DNA from: Phorcus lineatus
Lineage: Eukaryota > Mollusca > Gastropoda > Trochida > Trochidae
Assembly (NCBI GenBank): GCA_921293015.1
Contig: OV121090.1
Location: forward strand, 19,730,304-19,794,303
DNA length: 64,000 nucleotides
Direction: 5' to 3'
Shown here one piece after another: positions 21,450 through 32,279 of the stretch (positions are counted from its first letter, which is position 1; each line of letters begins with the position of its first letter). The notes beneath the pieces were generated by a model. The model saw only the letters and a program-made list of their open reading frames with translations. It was not told where the DNA came from and searched no databases. A program made the translations under genes and the position numbers.

Positions 21450-23239
21450 GATTTATGTGTACATACATATTTTGCGAAAAAAGCAAGCAATATGTCCGAC
21501 CAGGTACTCTTTAGTCTTGACATACCCTGATAAACATCTATACATGTAATTGTTTAACTCACCAAACTTCATCTATAGCTGAATAGGAAGCATTTGTTAT
21601 CCTCCAAATGAGGATATTATCTGCTGACATTTCTCCACGTACAAGTCTATCAATGATGATATCAACTTGGTGTTTCCACAATGGTGAAGTTTCTTCCTCA
21701 GTCCTTGCAAGCACTATCAGATACCGGGAACATATTTCCATGCCTTTTCTTATCCCTTCCAGTTCGCCCTGTCCCGGATGTGTGTCAATAAGGGAAATGA
21801 AGGCACCATAACACAGAGCTTCGAACATAGGACATAGGTATTCATAGCACAGTGGTGCACATGTGTCCTCACAAACTATGTACACTGGTGTAATCTGTGT
21901 TTTCCTTGAAACGATCATAGATCCAGTAAGGGGCGTGATGAATCATTATAGCTAGGAAACTACTTAATATTGGGTAAAATGCAATGTTAAACATTTTGAT
22001 TGAAAAAAATGTACATATACTCATTGCAATACTGAAATATGTAATTTCTACTAAATGAATTATGGAAACATAATCTATCAAAAAATCTAATGGTATATTG
22101 GAATACTTGCTAGAATTGCTTCTTTGAGTGAAATATGCAAGAAATGGAGAGGGCATGGGCGAAATAACTAATGTCACTGGAAAGTCAACTTCCACCAAAT
22201 GCCATTTCGATGAACTTGAGTCATAAAAACGCCTTATCACCGAGAATGTGTGAACTCCAAATGCCTGAGGGCACAAGCATGCCATTGTGTAAAATTGAAT
22301 TATACCACCCTTAATGTGGAATTTCATTATCTTGTTGACAGTAACCATTTGTTTGTTAATAGCACGATGGTAATAAAGAAAGTAGGATGAATCTTCATCT
22401 CCACAAAGAAAGGGAGCACCATCTACTAGATGCTTAAGAAAAATGTTGTCTTCTTCTTCCTCCACAAACGATGTGTAAAAGAATGATGCACTAAATAAAC
22501 CTAATGGGGGTAGTGTTTATTCAAGCTCAATGTTTGGTCGTTTTTGAAGTATGAATTCTTCAAGTATTACTTTGTATATAACTTTGTTTTTGTCGCTTTT
22601 ATATAATATCCAACATGAAAAGTTTCCAAAATCTTTCTCTTCCAAAAGCAGTATAGATAGCGTTGAGATTACAATTTCGGTGTCCGGTGTAAGGGTTGAT
22701 ATTATTTTGTGTCTGCAGCTGTTCAAGACTTCCAAACCATTGTGTATCCAAACAACCATTAACGGTTTGATGTCATAAACTATTTTGCATTCGAATTGTA
22801 TGTCTTCACCAGGATATCGACTTGTTTCCTCAATTATCCCTGAATCTAAAATCTTTCCTGGATGATGTTTAAGGAGTATATGTGTCTCGTTGCTGATTAG
22901 AAATTCATGTTGCTCATGTTTGTCCAATGCTGTTATCAAACATGATTTTGTTATCATTATAAACAACATCCATGCCAAAATAGTTGAAAAGGACCCGATT
23001 ATCAACCATTTGCTGATATGAAACATACACTTTGCAACAACATGAAGGTTGCTAAAACGAAAGTACAGTAGGCAAAAGTTGATATTCACAAGATAAATAA
23101 GCGGTGTACAGTCAAACATAGAAACCTCCTGATCATTTCCCCAGGTAGTCACTGAATCAAACACAATGAAGATCAACACAAGAACAATCACCGGTGGAGA
23201 TCTCCTCAGAATCTTCAAAAATTCACAAAGACGTCTCAT
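21450..23239 (-). pseudogene. Ig-TIR receptor pseudogene (family member 4)
   Basis: This is a full-length relative of the gene at 14787, starting MRRLCEFLKILRRSPP at 23239 and aligning through to the C-terminal tail. It has at least three lesions. There is an in-frame TAA at 22517-22519, after PNIELE, where relatives have Tyr. A small deletion shifts the frame near 21890-21900, just before the TIR box 1. Further loss disrupts the frame near 21555 after IDEV. The Ig domain, second ectodomain (CPQAFGVHTFSVIRRFYDSS) and TIR (DTHPGQGELEGI) remain recognisable. The few lesions suggest fairly recent decay, or an allele in which this copy is null. Confidence 0.8.
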
Positions 23240-25284
23240 AGTTGTACAATATGTGATTTACAACTGTCTTCTACTACAAAGAGGTTGGGGGATGTGAACA
23301 GTTACGGTTGGTGGATTGTACACAGTTTGTAACCTGTTAGATATGATCCGCCCTTGTATTGGATAAATGTGATAAGCATATGCTAAATTAGCCATTTCAA
23401 CTTTTAAATCCTGATTTACTGAGTGTTCTTGTTCCATGCAGACTGAGGGATCAACACTGGTGGGTGGGTGAATTGTGCATATTTTTGTAACTCCCTGTAA
23501 GAAACGACCTGCCTTTTTATTGGATAGGTTCCCTCTTGAGAAACATATTCTAAATAAGCCGATTTGACATTAAAATCCTTAATCAAATATAGCGTTTGAT
23601 AATGGTCACTTACGGGAATCTTTTATTTAAAATATCAGTCTATCAATAAGATAGTTCTGTAGTATTTGAACTTTTAATTGTGTTCTAAAACCTTTGTCAA
23701 TGTGTCCCATATACGGCAACAATGATTCGAGTACTTTTCTCTAAACTTGTATAATATTTTATCAGTAGCAAAATAAACACTAAATGGAAGTTATAAAGAC
23801 AAAAATGTAATATAAACATGTGACATCGACTTCAGTATGCATTGTTTTAAAGGTTCCAATTTTTTCCATTGTGGATAAAGTAAGAAGAGCATAACATTCA
23901 ATATATAAATGTCACTTTCATATCTTTCCTTTTAAAGATAACCTAATAATACAATTGTTTACAAATAATATGTGACTAAATTTCACAGGTATCAAAATAA
24001 AATGTACACCCGTAAAGTTTTGGGATAGCTATGTTCCTTCATCTGAAACCAAGACAAAAGGCTCTTTGTAAACAGGAGTGAGCCAATGACACTAGTGCAG
24101 AGGATTGTGTTGCTACATTTCATTGTAAACTGAGTTTCAGAGAGATATTATCAAAACAAGTACAGGCGATTGCGTAGTTTTCAACATAGATTTCAGGACA
24201 TATCATATCTTTTTATTCTTTATTAGGAAGTGATTTTCCATTCTTCAAAGAGTTTGAAAAGTACAATGATTATCATTGATGAAAGCAAAGCTCTGTGACC
24301 ATGTGAAATGTCCATTTTAAACTCTAAAAAGACACAAACCTGACGGTTGCACTGGATAACATGCACTGAATGTTTTAAAAACTTTCTCTATAACTTTATA
24401 AAATAAATTCATTGCTCGGTATAATCTCATAATAACATGTGAGACATAATAGCTTTTTTATGTATTGATGTTTCAGATCAAGCCAATTTATCTTTAAGAA
24501 CATCCATAACTCATTCACTAAGATGACTAGGTGTACCCATGTGTAGAATCATTGACAGTGTGAACCTTTTCATTCCATGCACACATGGAAAAGTTTCTGT
24601 GTTTGTTCATCCGTGACCAACACATTTTTACTGCAGGAGAAACACCCCGACATATTCATGTGTCAATAATTGGTAGAAATAAAAAAATAATTACACCTGA
24701 CATTATGCTACATGACTACATGTGACGCACTTCCTAGGTACCAATCTCTAATCATGATTAACAAATGATTCCATATCCAATTATTAGAATGAATAGAGAA
24801 ACAAGTAATGAACTCGGTCAGCTTCTTTATTGTTTCTAAACTTATTGACACACACTCAAAAATTCCTGAAAAGATTCAGACATAAACAAGCACATATGAA
24901 ATGAGGTTCAAAAGAAGCTTTACAAGAAATTCAAGGATTCCAATAAAAGATTAGGAGTCAAGATAAGTATGTCTCTTCAACACTACATTTCTTTAAAATT
25001 GTATCCACTAAACATCTGTGATGAAATATATAGCTTTGCACTATTGAAACCTCAAACACATATTTTTTTTCCTCCAGCATTCAATTCATTTCTTCTGCCC
25101 AACAAAATCTTCCAAATCATAAAATCCATAATGTTTCCAAAATGAGATTTTCCATTGTACATGCATTTGTATTGTAGCTTGCTATAAGTAAACCAACTGA
25201 TGAAAAGCTTATTGTGTTTCAGATTCAAACTGCATGAATTGAAACGTTATATCTTTATTTTATTTTGAAGATATTGTTAAAAGG
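23240..25284. other. Duplicated receptor flanks, no gene
   Basis: The 5' flank word (GGTTGGTGGATTGTACACAG at about 23307) appears again in related form at about 23467, so this spacer holds two partial copies of the same upstream flank. About 24600-25284 is the repeated 3' flank of the next gene. No coding sequence is seen. Confidence 0.55.
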
Positions 25285-27204
25285 CTAGAAATCATTCTTC
25301 GATTTATGTGTACATACATATTCTGCGAAAAAAACAAGCAACATGTCAGACCAGAGACTCTTAAGTCTTGACATACCCTGATAAACATCTATACATGTAA
25401 TTGCTTTAACTCTGCAAATTTCATCTATACTTGAATAGGAAGCATGGTTTATCCTCCAAATGAGGATATTATCTGCTGACAGTTCACCACGTACAAGTCT
25501 GTCAATAATGATATCTACTTGGTGTTTCCACAATGGTGAAGCTTCTTTCTCAGTCTCTGCTAGCACTATCAGATAACGGGAACATCTTTCCATGCCTTTT
25601 CTTATCCCTTCCAGTTCACCCTGTCCTGGATGTGCATCTTTCAGAGGTATGAAGGCACCATTACTCAAAGATTCGAAGCAAGGACGTAGGATTGTGTCAC
25701 ACCATGGAACATCAGAGTCCTCACAAGCTATGTAAATAGGGGTATTATACTCACCGTGGTGTTTCAACCTATCAAAGATCCATTTAGGGGATTCATAAAG
25801 CATTGAGTTGAAGATGAAATTATTTGGAAGGGGGAATAAAATAGTTAGCATGTAAAATGTTCTCTGTGTTACAAATATACATACACAGATGAACATACTT
25901 ATACCTGCTACTTCAATCAAATGAAGCATAAAAGCATAATCTTTTAGGAAATATCTTGGGGTATTTGTATAATCGCTACAGTTACTTTCTTGAGTGAAAT
26001 AAGCAAGAAATGGAGAAGGAATGGGCGAAATAACTATTTTTCCTGGAAAGGTAACTTCCTCCATATGCCATTTCAATGATCTTGAGTTATAGAAACGCCT
26101 AAACACTGAGAAGCTATGAATTCCAAATGCCTGAGGGCACATGCTTGTCATTTTGTGATATACAGTTAACCAACGAAGGTGTTTTTGCACCATGCCGTTG
26201 GCAGTCCCCTTTCGCTTGTTAATAGATCGATGGTAATACAAAATGTAGGATGGATCTTCACCTTCACAATGAAAGGGACTTCCATTTACTAGATGCTCAA
26301 AGAAAATGTCCTCGTCTTCTTCCTCAACAAATGATATATAATTAATTATGACACTAAACAAACCTAGTGGTGGTAGAGTTAATTCCATCTCAATGTGTGG
26401 TCGTTTATGAATTAAAAAATCATCAACACGAGCATAATATCTCCGTAATGAACTACCCTTATAGTAAAAGATATAGCAGGAGTAGTTTCCAAAATCCTTC
26501 TCTTCAAGAAGCACTATGGTGAGAGTCGAAATAACGTGTTCCTCGTCAGGTGTAGGGTATGATACGATTTCGTGTCTCGTAGTTTTTATGACAACTTTGT
26601 CATTGTGTAGCCATACAACATGGTACTGCTTTATGTTGTACTGCTTAATGTCAATGTACATTTGGCATCTGAATTGGACGTCTTCACCAGGATATCTACT
26701 AGTTTCTGCAACAAACCTGGAATCAACCATACTTACTGGATGACTCTTGAGAAGTAAATGACTCGTGTTGCCAACTAAAACTTCATGCTGCTCGTGTCTG
26801 TCCAACGCTGACAGAAAAAATGTTGTTGTGATAAAACTAAATAAAACAGTTGCAAATATAGTTGAAACGAATTTAACAATCAACAATTTGAAAATAAACC
26901 ACATAAACTTCACAATTACACGAAGGCGGCACACATTGTTCAATAGTTTAATGTTAACAACAGCAATAGATAGAAGCGGTGTAAGGTCAAACATAGATAT
27001 CTCCTGGTCACTTCCCCAAGTAGTCAGGGAATCCAGCACGACGGAGATCAACACAAGAATAATCACTGGTGGAGATCGCCTCAGGATCTTCATAACCCAC
27101 ACAAGACGTCTATAAGTGACGGAGGCCAGAACGAAGATCATCACAAGAACAAACGCTGGTGGATATCTCATTAGGAAAATCGGCACTTCTAATATAGGTC
27201 CCAT
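25285..27204 (-). CDS. Multi-pass Ig-TIR receptor, CTHKSK-tail type (family member 5)
   Basis: A 639-residue, single-exon protein starting at an ATG (MGPILEVPIF) that follows a possible acceptor (ACATCGCAG). The N-terminus holds two tandem hydrophobic modules: MRYPPAFVLVMIFVLASV (about 12-29) and MKILRRSPPVIILVLIS (about 38-54). Further spans lie near 73-88 and 110-132. The Ig domain is about 170-262 (Cys180, Cys243, motif DFGNYSC). The second ectodomain has CPQAFGIHSFSVFRRFYNS, a membrane span is about 425-446, and the TIR-like domain is about 485-615. Box 1 is YIACEDSDVPWC, the BB-loop is LKDAHPGQGELEGI and the tail is YVCTHKSK. It is the closest intact relative of the pseudogene at 35400-40075, which shares its upstream flank and carries the amplified module. 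Confidence 0.83.
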   Translation of the reverse strand: MGPILEVPIFLMRYPPAFVLVMIFVLASVTYRRLVWVMKILRRSPPVIILVLISVVLDSLTTWGSDQEISMFDLTPLLSIAVVNIKLLNNVCRLRVIVKFMWFIFKLLIVKFVSTIFATVLFSFITTTFFLSALDRHEQHEVLVGNTSHLLLKSHPVSMVDSRFVAETSRYPGEDVQFRCQMYIDIKQYNIKQYHVVWLHNDKVVIKTTRHEIVSYPTPDEEHVISTLTIVLLEEKDFGNYSCYIFYYKGSSLRRYYARVDDFLIHKRPHIEMELTLPPLGLFSVIINYISFVEEEDEDIFFEHLVNGSPFHCEGEDPSYILYYHRSINKRKGTANGMVQKHLRWLTVYHKMTSMCPQAFGIHSFSVFRRFYNSRSLKWHMEEVTFPGKIVISPIPSPFLAYFTQESNCSDYTNTPRYFLKDYAFMLHLIEVAGISMFICVCIFVTQRTFYMLTILFPLPNNFIFNSMLYESPKWIFDRLKHHGEYNTPIYIACEDSDVPWCDTILRPCFESLSNGAFIPLKDAHPGQGELEGIRKGMERCSRYLIVLAETEKEASPLWKHQVDIIIDRLVRGELSADNILIWRINHASYSSIDEICRVKAITCIDVYQGMSRLKSLWSDMLLVFFAEYVCTHKSKNDF

Positions 27205-27359
27205 AGTAATCTGCGATGTGTTTTCGACTGGTGTAGACGCTTGTGTCCCTACAATGCCGAAACATGAATCATTGAAGAATGATCCTGAGACGACGTGTCA
27301 CAAAGGTATGTTATCCTCAAGAGAAGTGGCTCGTGTCGATGAAGTGTATTGTTAACTGG

Positions 27360-27700
27360 AATTGACGTGGAAAACGAATAAAACCTCACTACTCTTTTGA
27401 TACAATGTTTCTCAAATAATGTTCCTACACGAATCCAATAAGAAGGTGTAGTCAATCATTACCATTTCACCAACAATTCTCACTTTGATATTCAACCTAT
27501 TGTATCACATTATTCAATAGTTGCACATCATTATATTAAGCTAGGTCTGCGATAAATGATCAATATGAACCAATAGCAACCACTTTTAAACAACGTTACT
27601 CACTTCATAACGGATCGATGTTATAGCTATCACGCACACAAGAACATCGATAAAATTCCCATTAAATACAATAGGGTATCGAAAAAGAAGACCGACTTCA
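27360..27700. repeat. Receptor 5' flank, paired with 40190-40420
   Basis: This flank aligns with 40190-40420. Shared words are GACGTGGAAAACGAATAAAA, ACCACTTTTAAACAACG and ATAACGGATCGATG/ATAACGGATCGATT. It links the intact gene at 25285 with the array-bearing pseudogene at 35400-40075 as duplicates that include their promoters. Confidence 0.7.
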
Positions 27701-28078
27701 TAAAAGTAACATTTTTGGGACATGGAGAAGTTTGGTGTTTACCCCAGTCAAATTTTAAGATAACTAAATGAAACAGTTCACTTAAGTAATATGTGACTAA
27801 ATTTCTGTCACAGAGAACAAGACAAGATCACTGTGCACTGCATTAAGAGGCAGTGTGACCACGATAGTGTTAGTGGATTCGATTACTTCTTGATATTATG
27901 TCTTAAGCAAAGGTTCAAATAGTATAATGACTTGCATTCATAGTATAAGTATATAAACAAGGATTTTTACAGATAAACTTTGGAGCCAAATAAACGTCAC
28001 CACATTTTATCCCCAAAAAATACTGCTTCCAGAGACAGACAACTTGGAATGGTAAAAAACTTGTTAAGCAAAGAATTG

Positions 28079-28114
28079 CCGACAATTTCATAGATCAGAG
28101 TAACATTTTTATTT
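28079..28114. repeat. 36-bp direct repeat, left copy
   Basis: Identical to 29778-29813; both contain CAATTTCATAGATCAGAGTA. The two copies bracket a 1.66-kb block holding the DIRS-like fragment. Confidence 0.85.
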
Positions 28115-28198
28115 GCTCAAGACTCATAGATAAACATTCATAGATAAACTACCAGGTCTACTACCATCGTGAATAAGTCTAACTTTACTACTGTTCTT

Positions 28199-29640
28199 TT
28201 AGATGGCCCCTGATGCACTGATAATACTAGGTTTGTCTTTCACAATGATATAAATTCCTGCAGCAATCTGGTCTTTCAATTCCCGCTCGACTTGAACTTC
28301 CAGGGCTTTGCATGACATTGAGTTGGCAACAAAAATGTCTGAAGGTATAGGTTTATTTTCATCTGTAATCCGAAACCCCTCTTGCACTCCGGAGAGAATA
28401 AAGTTCCAATTTTTGTGATGTGGTGGAAGCAGTTCTGTCCAGGCATGATGTATCAGGCCTGGTTCTGGGCAGCAACTTGATACGGGCCCTGTTCATCTCG
28501 TGTCTCAGAAGGGGGTGTGGTGGGCCAGTCGGCGGGTAGTTTATTCCATGCTTTGATTCTGGGTGCTGTAGGAAGCAACTTGCACACACATGTCAAGCAT
28601 GCAGTATCTTCTAACCCAGTTTTCCCTATTAAAGTTCTTTCATATTTCTCTCCCACTGGGGGAGAATGGTCCACGTCTTCGTGTCATGCCCTGAGCTTGG
28701 GTGTCAGTAGAACGATTAGCAAATCAATGCAGGGCTTTTGGGATCAATTGGAAATCTCTTAGTTCCCCATTCAAAGCCTTCTTTAGCCTGAAAAATCACT
28801 GTATTCTTTATCATATGATAGGACGCTGGCCCAAGTGTACCTACACGCTAAGCAGAAAGTGTCAGAGGTGTACTTAAGGTATGCTTGGATATCCTCAAAT
28901 GAGATAAGGTGTTTGCAGGATATGAGTTCTTTCATTATTCTGGTATTTGCATATCCCCATTGTTGCACTGTTATTTCTGAAAGTTAGGCCTTTTCTTTCC
29001 AAAGTTAAATTTTGCACCGCCTGCAATGTTTATTTCTAAGTCTAGCCCCAAATCGTTCCCATGAACCTCATCCCAGATAAAGTTTATTATCTGATATGCT
29101 TTACTTCTCTGCTCAGTTGGTAATCCATCATTCTCACCTGACTCAGCACCCAAAATTTGACGCAAACTGTGAACATCAACACTTCCGGTAGCCTCGTTCT
29201 CGATACCGCAACAAATCGGTCTAATGTCAGCTATTATCGACGCACCACGTGACCGAGCAAGTTTGATTTTGTTCCTCTCTGCAAACAATTCACTTTCGAG
29301 TTCAACCCGCGTACGCTCAAGTTTCGTTAATTCAAGTTCTTTTACACTCATGTTTTGCTGCATTTACCTCAGCGTCCATGTTTGATGCTGCACGACCATC
29401 GATCAAACTGTCATGATAGTTACCGCTTCCTTTCGGATGGGCGACAGCGATTCATTCAAAAGTTCGTCACTACCTGCCTTTTCCGCGTCGATTAAAGTTT
29501 TCAGATTTCCTCCAGCACCTTTTCGTTTAGATTTACCGTCAATGATATTTTTGCCTCGTCAAATAACAGCGTCAGTGAGGCCTGCATGGCGTCAAGCTTG
29601 ACATTGAATGCGCATGACAGTAAGGGAGATAACCACTCCT
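28199..29640 (-). mobile_element. DIRS-like retroelement fossil, broken and partial
   Basis: Read on the minus strand, a gag-like part with a coiled-coil-like start lies near 29363-28971. A part with the WASVLSYDKEY motif lies near 28968-28783. The beginning of a DIRS/Ngaro-type reverse transcriptase (EGFRITDENKPIPSD) lies near 28387-28199. The order matches that family. The element is incomplete and interrupted several times. The tyrosine recombinase part is not seen in the window. Long decay is likely. The family call rests on motif recognition by eye. Confidence 0.55.
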
Positions 29641-29777
29641 GCAAAGTCATCCTCTAAACAAGGATGTACGCATGTCAAGCCCGGCTGTAAGCACTACGAA
29701 GGCGGAAGTCCGAGGATGCTGCGAAGTGGTGTTAGCTAGCAGTGGTCAACGGGAGATTCAATATGAATCATACCTTA

Positions 29778-29813
29778 CCGACAATTTCATAGATCAGAGT
29801 AACATTTTTATTT
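29778..29813. repeat. 36-bp direct repeat, right copy
   Basis: Identical to 28079-28114. It closes the block that contains the DIRS-like fragment. Confidence 0.85.
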
Positions 29814-31227
29814 ATATGCTTGTTCAAAGATATTCGGGATCCTAAAATTGCATCTTCAATCTTGTAAGGGCTAGAAGTTTGAGCACTTTGGTTAAAAATT
29901 TACAAAATGTACAAATCTGATTAATTAGATATATGTTATCGACATTTTTTTACATTAGTTTGTTAACGCATAACAACACTACGACACCATAAAGCAACCA
30001 AAATGCCAAATTTTGAATCCTATCTCGTCTAGTTACCAATATTTCTGAAGACGCGTGTTTTTCGCAAAACGTAAAGAAATGATGTAAGTCTATTTCAGTC
30101 TCATTTATCACTCGTGGATTAAAAAATCTCGTATTTGTTACTCTTGTTCTCAAGTTTATAACGATGTCGTTCTGTTTAAACACTGTTGTCAACTTCATGT
30201 TCTTTTTTTACAACATGCTGTCTGCTAGCAATTATATTTAATTCATCCTGATACATCAGCGTATTTGACTTCGCCCAGCTCCATCCTTTAGCGTAAAACT
30301 CTCGTATCGCTTACGGCTGGTTACTCATGGCTATTTATAGCCTACATTGACTTATGTTTGAATTCTCATCCGGGTTTGTGCCGCTAATGCCGAATGCGAG
30401 TCATTTCATTGGCTTGCTTTAGTTAGCGATACGAGCTACATGACAAAGGTTCGGGAAAATAAAGTTCGAATAAACATACGACTAACTCATAAAACAAATT
30501 GATTAAATTTGAAAACATAATGTTTAGCGCTAACGGCATTTTATCTAAAGGGATTGTGACGCCACGGTGTAGTAACGGCGCATGTAGAAGTTTTCAAGAA
30601 TTAAACGTTGGAAAACATGCTCTGTACCAGTGACAACTTACTTTAACCTCCCCTAAAACTATACTGCGTGAGTGGCTATGTCTGAAAATCATTTTGATGA
30701 ATATTTTAAGCTAGGGATGCATTCGAGACGACTAGGTGCAACTGTCCCAAGTTAAAACAGAAGTGTCCGAATCTCGGGCGAATCGATATATGAAATTAAA
30801 ACTATTTTCGACTTTTATTGACAAAAATTGTGGCTAATGAGAAAGAAATCCCCCCCCCCCCTCCAAAAATAATTACTAAATTTTGTATACTTTGATTTGA
30901 AAATTAATAATTATTTTCTTCAGATCTAGATATTTATAAATTATACAGTCTTTCAAAATATTTGAATCGATACGCTGTCCCTCGGTCAGTTTGCCCTACA
31001 TGAAGGGAGAACATTTAGAGACATTGAGAAAACTGAGGATGGATGGGAATAAAAGGTTTAATGTATCTAATTAAGCACAATATAAAATGTGATATATGTT
31101 ATAAATCTTATGATTAATCTGAAAAGCGTTTTATGACCGAAATCGTGATATTCTTCATCAACTCAAGGTCTCTTACCGAATGATATTTCCTATCACAAGA
31201 TACTGTTCTGAAATTAATAAATGGAAA

Positions 31228-31258
<31 letters not shown>

Positions 31259-32279
31259 AAATCAGGAATATCTCATGAAAATCTTCAACAATGTATTTCA
31301 AATAACTGTGTAAGCTAAAGAATTCAAAATATTAGTACTATGTTTCAATGACTGTATAATGGCATTAAATAAAATTTAAAAACCTTAAAAAAAAGTATAA
31401 AGTGGTGTTACGAAATAAATTTGGAATAGTAAAATGTCCCCAGTCAAACCAGCAAAATATAACAAGACAATTGTATATTAATTACAATTTAATCAATCAA
31501 ATAACAAGCAAAGTATTTAATATTACAATATCAAGCTAATACAAATAATTATACAATATCAAAATGAGTCACACTAATTAGCTAAATAAATATATTCACC
31601 AGTCCTTAAGAATCACACAGTTGATAAGTGTAGAAAGCAGTCAGTGAGTCTTGATAGGTGATAGATGAATCCGGCTTGTAAAGGTATCCAAATATCAGTG
31701 GCACGGCAGATGATCGCAAAGTTAATTGTAAGAGGCAAGATGATCAAGAGTTATTATGCCAGCCTATATATAGGTTAGATACCTTCCAGAATGTTCTTTA
31801 AACTTCCTTGACAATATCCAATCAGAAATGTCCAACTCAAGCAATCAAGAAATAATTAGAACATTCTAGAAATAGAAGTTTGTAGTAACTGCCAGCTTAG
31901 ACTATCAAAACAAGTGTGTGTGACCCACTAAACAATATAACAATGTTACACAGTGTTAAACTCTTAAACAATGACATACTCATAACAGTGGTAATAGTTA
32001 TTAGTGCCAATAAAAACACTGCATCTAAACGCTTTTTTCTCCTTCATTGAGAAATTGTTATTTGCTCAGAAATATATTTCAGTCATAGATTAATAAATAA
32101 AGTATTTTCAAAGATATGTTTACATCACTGCAAAATCAACCTTATAATTTGTAATAGAAACCATATCAATCTATCACAAATAAATAAAGATAGGAACATT
32201 TTCTTTGATAGTAAACACTTTAAAACATTATTTAGGACCTTAATAAAGAAATAGGGTTAAGAAAGTTTCACAGCATTAA
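29814..32279. other. Non-coding spacer
   Basis: No gene is recognised. It includes an inverted pair (CTCGTATCGCTTA at about 30302 and TTAGCGATACGAG at about 30423) that may bound a small foldback element. A C12 run lies at 30850-30861 and a G30 run at 31228-31257. The part at 31440-32000 is AT-rich and unidentified. Confidence 0.5.
31228..31257. repeat. Poly-G run, 30 bases
   Basis: Thirty uninterrupted G residues, a potential quadruplex-forming and slippage-prone tract. The exact length is liable to sequencing and assembly error. A C12 run lies about 370 bases to the left. Confidence 0.8.

Noticed and set aside
28453-28762. A small host gene in the overlapping frames beside the DIRS-like block
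   Set aside because: It lies inside the retroelement block, and the frames on both strands look like element debris.
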